From: Bactericera cockerelli
Taxonomy: Eukaryota; Arthropoda; Insecta; Hemiptera; Triozidae
Assembly: GCA_024516035.1 (NCBI GenBank)
Contig: CM044955.1
Coordinates: 12,073,550-12,137,549 of the forward strand
Reading direction: 5' to 3'
Length of the DNA stretch: 64,000 bases
Under the pieces are notes generated by a model. It ran no database searches. It worked only from the letters and a program-made list of their open reading frames with translations, and was not told the DNA's origin. Position 1 is the first letter of the stretch. Every line of letters begins with the position of its first letter. This document shows, one piece after another, positions 8,801-17,388 of this stretch. Position numbers and translations under genes: made by a program.

Positions 8801-9514
8801 TCAAATTACGAGCAAGATATTGCAAAGCTCTCCACAATTTACAACACGATGCAACATGAAGAGGTTGTAATCATGAGAGAGCTGTGTGACCTTACACACA
8901 AGAGCATACGTCATCCAACCAAGCTGCCTCCAATTAAAAAAGAGACAAGAGTGAAGAAAAAACCCAAAGAGCCTGCAATGGACAGAGAAACGGCATTAAA
9001 GAATGCAACCAGGAAAATTAAAGAAATCCTAGAAAGTCTCGATGTTGAAAGTCCTGATGTTGTTAGTTATAATCACCTTGTTGAAGACTTGCAAGAGTTG
9101 TATGGACTCAATATCAAAGGAACTGATAGCAATGAAAATGTAGACGACGTGGTAGACGTGTTGGTGGATCTGACAACCAAGCAAGAAGAATCAAACATTG
9201 GTGTTAGTAACGCTGAAGTGATCAAAGCAACTCTATCCATGCTGCTATTGGATATTGAACAGAATGAAGGTCAGTCCCAAAAGACGCATGAGGGAGAAGA
9301 CAACGCATCAGTAGAATCAGATGCAGAGGACGAGGCAGACATCATTAAAGTGTCTCTTCAGCCAGACGAAGGAGAGGGCATAGCCCGAGGGAATGACACG
9401 GGAGAACTCTCAGAAGATCGCACGACAAAAACGGAAGACGTGGAGACCAACAAGGGTGAAGTAGATAGTGAAGCTGATGAAGAAATGAGTCATGAAGAAA
9501 ACATAGACAGTTAG
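2645..9514 (+). CDS. Coiled-coil protein, 3' end of gene; CFAP44/WDR52-like candidate
   Basis: Four exons join in frame: 2645-2826, 4438-4663, 7236-7367, 8765-9514 (stop TAG 9512-9514), giving 429 codons plus stop. All introns have AG/GT borders and matching phases (2, 0, 0). The 5' part of the gene lies upstream of the window or was not recognised. Residues about 1-220 are Lys/Glu/Gln-rich heptad-like coiled coil; residues 94-102 read KKYGRLVNV; residues about 330-429 are very acidic and low complexity. The coiled-coil layout and the (K)(F/Y)GRLV(N/D) motif before the terminal helix resemble, from memory, the C-terminus of the axonemal protein CFAP44 (WDR52), which works with CFAP43 in sperm flagella and cilia. 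The WD40 part is not in the window, so this is a family guess; other ciliary coiled-coil proteins remain possible. That the frame is a real gene is much more certain than its name. Confidence 0.8.
2865..3062. repeat. Dispersed repeat L (copy 1)
   Basis: A segment with a direct repeat at both ends (CATGTACATCTAGTACAA, CACTTTTCTGTTTATAC), separated by a stretch with GTTCGAAACAGCTGTCCAG. A second copy lies at 52890-53108 in the fuseless gene. The family is unknown to me. Confidence 0.7.
3366..3524 (-). mobile_element. tRNA-headed SINE, family I (copy 1, minus)
   Basis: The minus-strand head reads GACCTCAGTAGCTTGATCGA, then a B box-like GGTTCAAGTC; the body has GCGTAGATTTAAAGCGAG and GTGATATCACGAAAGTG. 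Other copies are at 3745 (minus) and 44328 (plus). Confidence 0.75.
3550..3714. mobile_element. MITE with about 30-bp inverted ends (family F, copy 1)
   Basis: The left end GGGCAAATTCCGAAACAGGA and the right end, reverse-complemented (GGGCCGAGTTATGAAACAGG), match and continue with ATTAGATT. TTA/TAA flanks fit a 3-bp TWA-type target duplication (PIF/Harbinger-like). A related copy at 47721-48097 contains a nested SINE. Confidence 0.7.
3745..3855 (-). mobile_element. tRNA-headed SINE, family I (copy 2, minus, short)
   Basis: Same head and body words as 3366-3524 (TCAAACTCGCTTCACTAAAT, GACTTGAACCACCGACCTCC on the plus strand), with the head partly deleted. Confidence 0.7.
3871..3925 (+). repeat. 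Recurrent palindromic motif P (copy 1)
   Basis: Contains TTTCTAATATTAGAAATCGG followed by AAGTATTGTGTTCGTTTTTG. Found again at 18435, 24271 (minus), 31620, 45918 and 63295 (minus). Confidence 0.75.
3985..4192 (+). repeat. SINE-like repeat K (copy 1), (ATG)n tail
   Basis: It begins GTGTGGCTGAGGGACTATAA and contains an internal second start (GGCTGGGGTACTATAAACAG, GGGAGTAGACCAG). It ends with ACGATGACGCCACCC and ATG repeats. Close copy at 42981-43143; related heads with a different 3' half at 48847 and 53136. The head is not an obvious tRNA, 5S or 7SL derivative. Confidence 0.7.
4209..4402. mobile_element. Foldback MITE, about 90-bp arms
   Basis: A nearly perfect inverted repeat centred near 4305. 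The outer ends are GGTCGGGTTCTACGAAAAAC and its complement, and the inner arms read AAAGGATTCGTCAAGATAGC and its complement. The right end lies only 35 bp before the exon acceptor at 4437. Confidence 0.85.
4438..4663 (+). CDS. Exon b of the coiled-coil gene
   Basis: The acceptor is CACACCCCAG; the donor is AAACAG|GTGAAA at 4663/4664. It has one base plus 75 codons, in frame with exon a. It encodes coiled coil including KKYGRLVNVAALEEAVLQ. GC is clearly higher than in the surroundings and codon use looks coding. Confidence 0.9.
4685..4866. repeat. Large intronic palindrome
   Basis: The arms run from about 4691 (TTAGGTATATGTAATATTAA) to 4866 (its complement); the inner arms around CGCCTAACTCGTAGG meet near 4775. 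Near-perfect over about 80 bp per arm. It starts about 25 bp after the exon b donor, so the pre-mRNA would form a long hairpin next to that splice site. Confidence 0.85.
4895..5576 (+). repeat. Tandem array, about 140-bp unit, with donor-like sites
   Basis: About four and a half AT-rich units. Each holds ATACAACACAATCAACAGTA, a hairpin made by AAAATGTAGAAAAAAAT and its complement, and AAACAG|GTGAAAAATTATT. Unit spacing taken at the GT is 5035, 5191, 5332, 5473 (156, 141, 141 bp). The boundary matches the true donor of exon b (AAACAG|GTGAAAATTTATT). Confidence 0.85.
5600..5668 (-). repeat. Stem-loop module J-like (minus)
   Basis: On the minus strand: GTGGCAGAGTATGCCTAAGG, then CATTAACTTCGCCCC. 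Same layout as the stem-loop in families E and J elsewhere in the window. Confidence 0.6.
5881..6396. mobile_element. Dispersed repeat R (copy 1) with TG microsatellite
   Basis: It begins TATCTATAAAAGAAAGCTGT, carries ATGTATG and later GTGTGTG tracts, and ends GGCGGGTGTAACCCGCTAGT. The same layout is seen at 55318-56492. The ACTAGCGGG end (minus strand) is shared with other repeats at 18232 and 57879. It resembles tails of LINE-dependent repeats, but its class is uncertain. Confidence 0.7.
6726..7035 (-). pseudogene. LINE reverse transcriptase C-terminal remnant
   Basis: The minus-strand frame encodes YPTWKTINRLRTGVGRCKLN, then CECG-x-IQTMQHLLVCPEL. This is the C-terminal Cys-His knuckle region (CxC...H...C) that follows the reverse transcriptase in many arthropod LINEs. 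Only about 100 residues look element-derived; the upstream part of the open frame does not. It lies in the intron before exon c. Confidence 0.75.
7236..7367 (+). CDS. Exon c of the coiled-coil gene
   Basis: The acceptor TTTTTACAG ends at 7235; the donor is AAG|GTAATA at 7367/7368. It has 44 codons in phase 0: LKLEEENSELLKMIKSKTDS and on to a Lys/Glu-rich helix. A typical coiled-coil exon. Confidence 0.85.
7637..7926 (+). mobile_element. tRNA-headed SINE, family A (copy 2)
   Basis: tRNA-like head (GTGCACGAATAGCTCAG, then GGGTTCGAATCCCCGCGCC), body with TTTGGTTACAGTTGTTTGTA and CTACGGGATGGGCAGGCTAC, 3' end TTTCATGGCTACGAAAT and a poly(A) tail to 7926. The anticodon arm is shortened. Sits in the intron between exons c and d. 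Confidence 0.9.
8135..8434 (-). mobile_element. 5S rRNA-headed SINE, family D (copy 1) with target duplication
   Basis: SINE at 8148-8421 on the minus strand, flanked by the 13-bp duplication GGAAGTAGATTTT (8135-8147, 8422-8434). The head is 5S rRNA-derived: ATACACCGGTTC, CACCGAAGTTAAGCGACATC, then GGTTAAGACTTGGATGGGTG, covering the 5S A box and C box regions (internal Pol III promoter). Then the core GGCTGGGTGAGGT and CGAATGGAGGGTAAAACCCC, a GTTGAAAGCGACGTTAAAAC tail and poly(A). SINE3-type. Confidence 0.92.
8765..9514 (+). CDS. Terminal exon d of the coiled-coil gene
   Basis: The acceptor TTTCTTTTAG ends at 8764; stop TAG at 9512-9514. 249 codons in phase 0. It begins KKLEEEKHKQSQ (coiled coil), then a basic segment (KKETRVKKKPKEPA), a helical middle (NATRKIKEILESLDVESPDV) and an acidic Glu/Asp/Ser-rich tail ending MSHEENIDS. 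The acidic tail is probably disordered. Confidence 0.92.
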   Translation, partial: KKLEEEKHKQSQSNYEQDIAKLSTIYNTMQHEEVVIMRELCDLTHKSIRHPTKLPPIKKETRVKKKPKEPAMDRETALKNATRKIKEILESLDVESPDVVSYNHLVEDLQELYGLNIKGTDSNENVDDVVDVLVDLTTKQEESNIGVSNAEVIKATLSMLLLDIEQNEGQSQKTHEGEDNASVESDAEDEADIIKVSLQPDEGEGIARGNDTGELSEDRTTKTEDVETNKGEVDSEADEEMSHEENIDS

Positions 9515-9571
9515 AAATGGAAAAATACACTCGTACATTTTGGACATCTCTAATATATTATCATTTTGAGA

Positions 9572-9577
9572 AATAAA
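9572..9577 (+). promoter_or_regulatory. Poly(A) signal AATAAA of the coiled-coil gene
   Basis: AATAAA 58 bp after the stop codon, followed by a T-rich stretch. A short 3' UTR is implied. Confidence 0.75.
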
Positions 9578-9599
9578 ACCTTTTATTATTATTATCAAA

Positions 9600-10614
9600 A
9601 GAATGCTCTGTAATTACATTTATCTTAATTACATCTGCAACAATTTCATTGTTGTCTCTAATTTATTGAGTTAGAGCTATTTCTATTAGGATATAGTGTA
9701 TATTATAGTTTTAGTGGATATTGTATAGTGCAGGCTGCAAGCATCTACCTAATTATAATAATAATAAATTCCCGCAGCACGGGTGTATATTTACGAGCCT
9801 AGCTCTATTTACAAACAGAAAACAAATAACATGAATATATCACATAGGAAAGGTTTAAAAACAATCGTATCAAAAATATCAAGTGATTTTTTATTATTCC
9901 TTTTATTATTCCAAACGTCATTCATTATTATTTTACCATATCTATAATGCTGTCAATATTCGCTACTCATTGTAACATACTCTCACTGGGTAATTGGCTC
10001 TCTTGGCTCTTTCTTCTTCATGAAGTGTTACTGGGATACCAAAATTTTAAAATCCCAATTTAAAAATCACGCGAAAGCCACAGAAGCTAGCTACTCCGGT
10101 AGTGAATATAACAAAGCTTATCTACACTCTATAAACTTGGAAACAATATTTTCACAAATTAAAACATAAATTTTCTGAAGAGTGATTCAAAAGTTATATC
10201 AAGGAAGATAAAATACAGTAAACATAAACAGGAAGTTAAATTTTGAAGGAAGCTTATTATATGGCCTAGCAAACCCTTATCTGCCTAGCATACACCCTGA
10301 ATAAATTTATGGCACTAGTAATAATTAATGTAATTTATTAACAACTTTATGGTTCATTTACCAAAATTTTACAACATATTGATATTCAAGGGGTGATAAT
10401 GTATGTATAGTTTATTCGATTCAATCATGGCACAGGAATCCAACTCTTTTAAATTTATTACTGTCATTTGTAATTTCTTCAGATAACAATTTTGTATAGG
10501 GATATTCGGTTTAAATGTTTTTTAATGTTGTAATTTGTAAACAGGATTCTTTCCGTTAATACAAGCCCGTTTACCGGGATTGTATTATTATTATTAAAAT
10601 ATTATCCATGTACG
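9600..10614. other. Intergenic AT-rich DNA, nothing recognised
   Basis: No coding frame longer than chance and no clear repeat; short ATAATA runs near 9750 and 10580. Confidence 0.6.
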
Positions 10615-10817
10615 ATGGTGTTACCCTCCATTCGCTGGGAAATCGTACCAGCTACCCGCATTAACCTCACCCATCCTGGGTAGGGCCGGAAATACCAGCC
10701 TCACGTGTTTGGAGGGAGCAGAATTTTCTTCGAAAAGTCTGCCCCAACCGGGGATCGAACTCGGGATCTCTAGACTACGGGCAGTAGTCACAACCATTAC
10801 GCCACGGATGCTGGTTC
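10615..10817 (-). mobile_element. tRNA-headed SINE, family C (copy 2, minus)
   Basis: Carries the core (TACCCTCCATTCGCTGGGAA on the plus strand), GGCCGGAAATACCAGCCTCA, and the tRNA-like head ending at GTAATGGTTGTGACTACTGC read on minus. 3' tail lost. Confidence 0.85.
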
Positions 10818-11540
10818 TAAATAATTATAAAGAACAACAATAGGTCCAATAAAATGAGGTTCTTTTATATTTGCAGGCTAGAGAGGGAAATTTGGAGCAA
10901 AAAAACTTATTCAGTAAGTTTGTAAAAATAATATGATATGTCATCTGCACAACCCTCCTTAACCTATTTTCTTTTTCGTCTTTTTTGTTTAGTATTTTTC
11001 CTAAGTACCTACCATTTATTCCAGATTTAAAATTCGTTTTCCGGATTCAGAGTTTGGATGATCTGAGTCCACTCTTGTGAGGAAAAATGAGAAGCTATTT
11101 TTCTAAACTTTGTATATCGTCAAGTGGTAGAATTACGACTTAAAAAATGAGTACCTAAATTTGGCAAATGATATGATATGTCTAGATAAATGCTTTGCAG
11201 CAAGTAAGTAAGTATTTAAGTTGTGATAAATATTATTATAATTGAAAGTAACGCAATACATTTTACAGAAAATTCACCTTCGTCCTCAAACTAGGTATGT
11301 GATTGTATCATTAGTAACTTTCAAATTTCAAGACAAAATTTACGTGTGAGTGTTTGTTAGCTAAATTCAGGCATTGGGTCGAATGTTTACTTTTGATTTG
11401 GGCTAAAAATTCATCACAATATTGCACATTGCATAATCAATATTTACCAGGCGTTCATAAAACACACTCTCTACTCTCTAGCTAGTTATGATACTCTGAA
11501 GTACACAAAGAAAATACTAGAATAGAGAGGACAGGATTAT
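10818..11540. other. No gene recognised
   Basis: AT-rich. A short TGTGAGGAAAAATGAGAAGC near 11075 resembles the 3' part of family G SINEs. Otherwise nothing. Confidence 0.5.
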
Positions 11541-11777
11541 TATTTTTTTTTCATTTCAACATTACTATCAACTACATGGTCCTGAAAACTTACAAATTAG
11601 CTACTCAAATTAACCTCACCCAGACTTAGTGGGGCTCGGAATAGCGAGAAGCATCATGGGGGTACGAATAGTTACCTGACCCCGCTCTAAGTCCTGGCCT
11701 GGCTGGACGTTGCTTTACTTAAATGACAGAACGAGAACTTTTGTACCCTACGTGCCATCGACGCGCGACGCTGGCTG
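11541..11777 (-). mobile_element. 5S rRNA-headed SINE, family D (copy 2, minus)
   Basis: Poly(T) start (= poly(A) tail), the core CACCCAGACTTAGTGGGGC on plus, then the 5S-derived head ending GCCATCGACGCGCGACGCTG. More diverged than 8148-8421; GGTTAAGACTTGG is damaged. Confidence 0.8.
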
Positions 11778-11796
11778 AGGCTAGGTTTTGATGATA

Positions 11797-11995
11797 TAAG
11801 GGTTGGGTGAAAGAAATTGCCACAGGCAATAACCCCGCCCTTTTGGTAGGACATTAGCTTTATTCTCTTTTTTTTCTTATTTCTTTATTCGATCTATTTT
11901 TTTTTATTCTTTATAATTTTATTGTATTGTTCTGTCAATATTGTTCTTTGTCCTTACATAATAAAGCGTAATATAATAAAAATAATATTGATAGA
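11797..11995 (+). repeat. Stem-loop repeat J (copy 1, plus)
   Basis: GGGTTGGGTGAAAGAAATTG, then CCACAGGCAATAACCCCGCC and CTTTTGGTAGGACATTAG, followed by a T-rich body ending in AATATAATAA. The stem TTGCC/GGCAA is intact. Confidence 0.7.
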
Positions 11996-12039
11996 ATGCA
12001 GTTCCGAGAAATTGAGAGGGGGGGGATTTCTAATTTTAA

Positions 12040-12330
12040 GATTTACCTCGGTAAGGCTTGCACGCACGGTGATGTGGGTTCGAACCCCACGGAGTCGGAA
12101 TTTTTAGGATCCGTACTTTACGTGTAGTTGCTCTGGTGCACTCATACGTCGCGTCTTGAGGAAAAATGAGTAGCTCCTTTGATGTGTATATGTATAGTGT
12201 GTGTATATGTATAAGGGTGGTGTGGAAGAGAATGCCGAAGGCATTATCACCACCCTTGATCAGGCTTTGTTTATATTTATTTCTAACTTGTTACCATGTT
12301 CATTTATATAAAAGATGTAAATAAAGCTTG
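12040..12330 (+). mobile_element. Diverged tRNA-SINE (family G-like head, stem-loop 3' half)
   Basis: GCACGCACGGTGATGTGGGT and TTCGAACCCCACGGAGTCGG give a tRNA T-arm. TTGAGGAAAAATGAGTAGCT matches family G. The 3' half carries the stem-loop module (GTGGAAGAGAATGCC/GGCATTATCACCACCC). It links the G-type head with the J/E-type hairpin in one element. Confidence 0.65.
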
Positions 12331-12432
12331 ATCCAAATGTTTATAAATAAATAAATATAGTGACCAGTGGCGGGATTATGGGTAAATATTACACATCAAT
12401 ATGAATGAAAAGGAAAAGTCCTGTAGATTTGC

Positions 12433-12597
12433 GCTACGCACTAAAATGTGATATAATAACACAAAGCTACGCACTAAAATATGATATAATAACATAAAGC
12501 TACGCACTAAAATGTGATATAATAACACAAAGCTCCGCACTAAAATGTGATATAATAACACAAAGCTACGCACTAAATTGTGATATAATAACACAAA
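12433..12597. repeat. 33-bp minisatellite, five units
   Basis: Unit begins GCTACGCACTAAAATGTGAT and ends ATAATAACACAAA; units start at 12433, 12466, 12499, 12532 and 12565 with one or two changes each. Because 33 is a multiple of 3 it makes an accidental minus-strand frame with an 11-residue period. Confidence 0.92.
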
Positions 12598-12924
12598 GAA
12601 CACATATATTATTTATTTATCTCTCGACTTTGAGGAAATATAAATTTAATACATTGTTCTTCATTGACTTCAGTTTGTCCGTTCTTAAACATAATTTGAC
12701 GTTCTCCACATTGTATATGAAAACAGTATTATTTTAAATTGATTCTCAAATTTCAGTCTGAATAAAGTACTCGAAGTATTTGCTGACTGATTGTTCAGAC
12801 TACAAGATGTGTTCCATGAATTATATGAATATTTTACACAATAAGCAGATCAAACTTCAAAACCTTTCACACAAAGTTGGTACATCATTAGGAGTCAAGT
12901 GTTTTTCGACATTTCATTGTAAAC

Positions 12925-13198
12925 TTACATACACCCACCGTCAAAAAAAAGGAAAGAGTTTCCACGTTTTAAGAAAATTATTTTGTGTGTGTGTGTTTTT
13001 TTTACCATTTTGCAGATAAATATCAGTTAAGATTCAGTTAAAAAGAAGATTCTTTTCCACTTAACACTTACATACACACACCGTCAAAAAAGACGAAGGA
13101 AAGAGTTTCCGCGTTGCAAGAAAAGAATTTTGTGTTGATTTTTAAACTACTTTGCAAATAAATATCAGTTGAAATTCAATTAAAAAGAATATTTTTTA
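12925..13198. repeat. Tandem duplication, about 140-bp unit, two copies
   Basis: CTTACATACACCCACCGTCA at 12925 recurs at 13068, followed in both by GGAAAGAGTTTCC and AAATATCAGTT(A/G)A(A/G)ATTCA. Diverged direct duplication with no coding potential. Confidence 0.8.
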
Positions 13199-13206
13199 TA
13201 ACTTGT

Positions 13207-13375
13207 AACATAGTAAAAAGCAAGCCAGCCTCCGTGGCGTATTGGTTGTGACTACTGCTCCAGAGATCCTGGACTACGAGGATCCTAGATCCCTGGTCGG
13301 AGCAGACTTTTCACACAGAAAATTCTGTTCCCTCCGTACACACTTACACAGAGTAAAAGAAGAACATAGTAAAAA
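13207..13375 (+). mobile_element. SINE family C, short internally deleted copy with target duplication
   Basis: The element (13220-13362) is flanked by AACATAGTAAAAA at 13207-13219 and 13363-13375. The head is CAGCCTCCGTGGCGTATTGG with GTTGTGACTACTGC. After ATTCTGTTCCCTCCGTACAC it jumps to the tail CAGAGTAAAAGAAG, so the whole shared core is deleted. The duplication shows it inserted as a short element or lost the core later. Confidence 0.85.
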
Positions 13376-13835
13376 CAGTAAAATGAAGGAAACGATAAAA
13401 TAATAATAATAATGGAAATAAATATGCAGTTGGTGGTCACGATTTGCTTGAAATTTTCCAGCTTAGAACTTACTTCCTAACATTTTTAGAGCTATCCTCA
13501 CTGTGTTTTCTTAATTTGAATAATACTATCGTAATCAGACTCTGTCGTAAGATAATACACGGAGTTTAATAAATAAAACGCTTTCTGTCCCATTTTTTGT
13601 GAGCTCGACTGTACTTCATTTATTGAAGTGGGTATCTAGATTCTATCCATCGAATTTATTATTCTGTGCAAGTGAACACTACCGGCAAGTAAGATACATT
13701 AGACAGCTATAATATGTATTTTCATTTCTGTTTGTGTGTCTGAACGACTCGGCATCCAAGAGAAATAATTGGGGCGGAGTCCGCAAGGTTACAACGCTTC
13801 AAGTTTCAAACTTTAATGACTTCTAAGGAAAGCTG

Positions 13836-14101
13836 ATTTTTTTAGTTCAATGTCACTTTCAACTAAATGGTCATATCAACGAATGGAGAGTAAAACCGTG
13901 GCTTTACCCTGCATTCACTGAAAACACACAAACCAGATACTTAAATTAACCTCACCCAGCCTGAGTGGTACCGGGAATAGCCCATTGCGAGGGTTTGAAA
14001 TCGAATGTTCACCCATCCAAATCCTAACCTCGCTGGACTTTGTTTAACCTCAGTGACAGAACGTGAACTGCTGTATTCAACGTGCCATAGACAGCTGGCT
14101 T
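13836..14101 (-). mobile_element. 5S rRNA-headed SINE, family D (copy 3, minus)
   Basis: Tail GTCACTTTCAACTAAATGGT, core CACCCAGCCTGAGTGGTACC, head CATCCAAATCCTAACCTCGC to GTGCCATAGACAGCTGGC (plus-strand spellings). There is a partial duplication in the core (AACGAATGGAGAGTAAAACC). Confidence 0.85.
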
Positions 14102-15500
14102 CGTTTAATTTTTTAATTATGAAAAAAAGGATCTCTTTGAAGAGCAAACAAGGTTTTAGTTTCGCATTCTGAACTTATAAAGAAAATCTCGGATTTAATT
14201 GATCTCTTCATTCTAAAACTAATAAAATGAAACCTGAATTTTTTATTAATGGTCATGAAAAACGTTTTCACGTTATAGATTTTTGGAAATATAATTTTTA
14301 TTCTGAATAAGGAAATGTCGTTCAAGTATTTATCGCGTTTCATGAGGCAATTAAAAATAAAATAAATATCTGATGAGATAATATGCACGGAAGTAACATA
14401 CCTAGTAATTGCATGTACAATAATATTATGTATGTGTACAGTAATTGCATGCACATAAATTCAAAATAACCATTTCGTCTGGATTATTTATAATTTAAAA
14501 TCAAACATCGAGTTAAAGCAAGTGCTCAAAATCTCATTTCCAGTTGTTTTCAACTCAATCCGAACATAATTATAAAATGCAAATCAAAATAAATACAAAA
14601 AAGACCCCCCCTCACACTCTGCAGTAGGTACACTGCACCCACCCGTGAATAGGTGTTATGTCGGTATTAAGTTGTAAAGTATCGGTTATCCGTATTCATG
14701 CGGATTTTGTGTACAATTTATTCATTTTGTGTAATTTGTGTAGCTTCTAGAAGGCCTATGCCGTGAATAGGACATTATAAATAGTATGATTAAATTGCAC
14801 GGGCACGGTAGAACGAGGACTAATTTCATTTTATATCCATGTTAAGGTGAGGTAGGCGATGAAATTTATTTTACGATGTATTTTTTTTATACGAAAAGCC
14901 TGTCTGCATGGCATAATAACCTGAATACCCCGCTACGAGTATAATACCTTAACAGCAAAGTTATGACAGGCCAGGGAGAAATATTTTACCTCTACGAAAT
15001 AAATATTTCGGCTAGCGTATGACGTGTAAGTTTGGAGTTCCCAAAGAGGAAAGGGAAGTTTGTGAAGTTATTTTTTTTCACAGGAGTAAGGTGGGACAGG
15101 AAGGGGCTGGTGAAGGCATCGGAAATTAACTGGTACATAAATCTAACAGTATCTAGTGATGTTCATCGGATTTCGAGCGACTGCCTCTAGTATTAGCTAT
15201 TTCAAAATTTATTACAGGTCTGATAATTCAGGATGAAAATAGGTGTTGCTTTTTTTCTTATCAAATTGTGTTATCAATAAAATTTTATTACCAAAAAAGG
15301 AAAAAAGTTTTGTAATCATTTTCAGGACCAATACTTCTCTACTTATTTTTCCAATGTTATTTTTGTAGCAGGTACTCTTACACTACACATTATAGTGTAA
15401 TAAAATTTATCTTTTATACGTATACTCAATGACTAAGCCAAAAAAATGTAATCTACATTATATTATTTACTTTAGGTCGGCAATGATTAATCACTAGTCT
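14102..15500. other. No gene recognised
   Basis: AT-rich DNA with scattered short frames that look random. No repeat family of this window was recognised here. Confidence 0.5.
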
Positions 15501-15662
15501 TTTTTTAAGGTAGTTGTGCCCCGGAACCGCTTTCGCATTACTTCAGGGCTCTTTACCTTTACATCCATGCCATTCCGGAAACGGAAAACTCGGTTAGAAT
15601 TTCTCGCTTCGTCCGGGATTCGAGTCCGAAACCTCCAGGTCAGCAACCAATGTTCTTAACTA
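15501..15662 (-). mobile_element. tRNA-headed SINE, family B (copy 1, minus, 5'-truncated)
   Basis: Plus-strand words CCCCGGAACCGCTTTCGCAT, TACTTCAGGGCTCTTTACC, CCATGCCATTCCGGAAACGG, GAGTCCGAAACCTCCAGGTC. The tRNA head is lost after the B box. Full copies at 32833 and 60830. Confidence 0.85.
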
Positions 15663-16108
15663 CTGTTAACAAATCATTCATTATAGTTCTTTATATTCCA
15701 ACATGAACTAAATGGAAAAGTACTTTTTCTATTTATTTTTGTTCGATCCTATTCCTTTTTATTTTTTCAGATTTTTTCCCTTTAATTTTGTTTTGAAAGT
15801 GTCCTCTAGCAAATGGAACACAAAGGGAAATTCTATCACACGCCTTTTTCTGCTTTAGTGGCAAGTCTATAGATGTGCCATTCTTCATATGGTAAACAAA
15901 ACACATACAATACATACGTCATACAAGTTGATGTAAACAGAGGATCCCATTCTGAGAATATCCCTGTCATTCTTACCCACACGACTACTTGAGGCAATTT
16001 TAAACAAAGAGTTTACGGAACTGGTGTAGATAGCATATCTATTACAAACAAAGCCTATTTCTGTTGCATAATTCATATTCGTAAAATTGTACTAACTAAT
16101 ATACCAAT

Positions 16109-16617
16109 ACTAGCCGTTTGCCCGTGCTTTGCAACGGGACTAAATTTCAAATTTACTAAGGCATGGCCGTACTGCTGGACAGCCATGCCTTTTTGAACTT
16201 TTTATAATTTTTCTGGACAAAGCGATAATGGTTTTGGGGGGGTCAATTCTGAGACATTTTTCGCTATCTCTTACCGTTTTGGCTAAACAACTCCGGACAA
16301 ACAAACATGGGTAGGTAGGTAGTCCTTTTTTCTGTTTTATATATTACTAGCCGTTTGCCCGTGCTTTGCAACGGGACTAAATTTCAAATTTACTAAGGCA
16401 TGGCCGTACTGCTGGACAGCAATGCCTTTTTGAACTTTTTATAATTTTTCTGGACAAAGCAATAATGGTTTTGGGGGGGTCAATTCTGAGACATTTTTCG
16501 CTATCTCTTACCGTTTTGGCTAAACAACTCCGGACAAACAAACAAACATAGGTAGGTAGGTAGGTAGGTAGGTAGGTAGGTAGGTAGGTAGTCCTTTTTT
16601 CTGTTTTATATATAGAG
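16109..16617 (+). repeat. Tandem pair of a 237-bp repeat with GGTA microsatellite
   Basis: Copies start at 16109 and 16346 with ACTAGCCGTTTGCCCGTGCT; the internal TGGCCGTACTGCTGGACAGC region is nearly identical. The first copy has a short (GGTA)n, the second about ten GGTA units (16548-16590). Both end in TTCTGTTTTATATAT. Near-identity suggests a recent tandem duplication. Confidence 0.9.
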
Positions 16618-17154
16618 ATCTTTGTGCATGTACAGTACAATATGTACAATGCTAGCACAATACTGACATTTCATTGCTTCAAAGATTAAACTTAGTCTGT
16701 GGATGACGTCTCTTATTCAGAATAAAAATTATCTTTGCTAACATCTATACAGAAAAATGAACCTCATTTCTAGTCGTTTTAAAGTATTGTTACCTACTTA
16801 CTCTGTTAGCCTGGAATGGAAGGATTTTTTTTTGAACATCTTTAAAACTAAGCCATTCGAATTAATGATAATTTTTTTTGCTGAATCATTTTATTAAAAT
16901 TTACAGATAGAACATGGAAGTCAATTTTTCTGATGGCAATGCTCCAAACACGCTGGTAGTATTACCTCTCTGGTTTGTCATGCTTATATGATAAAATTGT
17001 ATTGTAATTTAAGCAACATTCTTTGTATACTAAAGCAATACTCTTAAATTAAATTGTAATTAAATCTACCTACGCTTTTTTTGTACTACCAGAAAAATAT
17101 TCTCTCAGCCTGTTCGATGGAACGTTGAATCTCACGTAATTCTGCTTCTGTACT
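16618..17154. other. No gene recognised
   Basis: AT-rich; nothing recognised. Confidence 0.5.
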
Positions 17155-17388
17155 TCTCGATCTCTCACTGAAGTTAAACAAAGTCCAGCGAGGTTAGGAT
17201 TTGGATGGGTGTGGTTAGGATCCGTTGCGTTGGTTCGAATCCCACCCAGTGCATGAATTTTTCCTCATTAATGTGAGTTTGCCACCACGTAATAATAAGA
17301 CTATGAGGATTAGGTGGTAGAAAATGCTTTGAGCATTAACCTCGCCTGGTGGTTACATTTCACTAAAGAGTGTTATTATTATTATGAA
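17155..17388 (+). mobile_element. Chimeric repeat: 5S-SINE fragment fused to SINE family E
   Basis: The first part (CACTGAAGTTAAACAAAGTC, GAGGTTAGGATTTGGATGGG) is 5S-derived and in plus orientation. It runs without a gap into the family-E body (GATCCGTTGCGTTGGTTCGA, CCCACCCAGTGCATGAA), the stem-loop GGTAGAAAATGCTTTGAGC and CACTAAAGAGTGTTATT. The E head is missing at the junction. Confidence 0.75.

Noticed and set aside
10870..10915. Possible extra small exon (TTTGCAG ... CAGTAAGT)
   Set aside because: Borders look like splice sites, but it lies after the poly(A) signal of the plus gene and encodes nothing recognisable.
12376..12603. 75-codon minus frame with an 11-residue repeat (FVLLYHILVRS)
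   Set aside because: Product of the 33-bp minisatellite; no other coding evidence.
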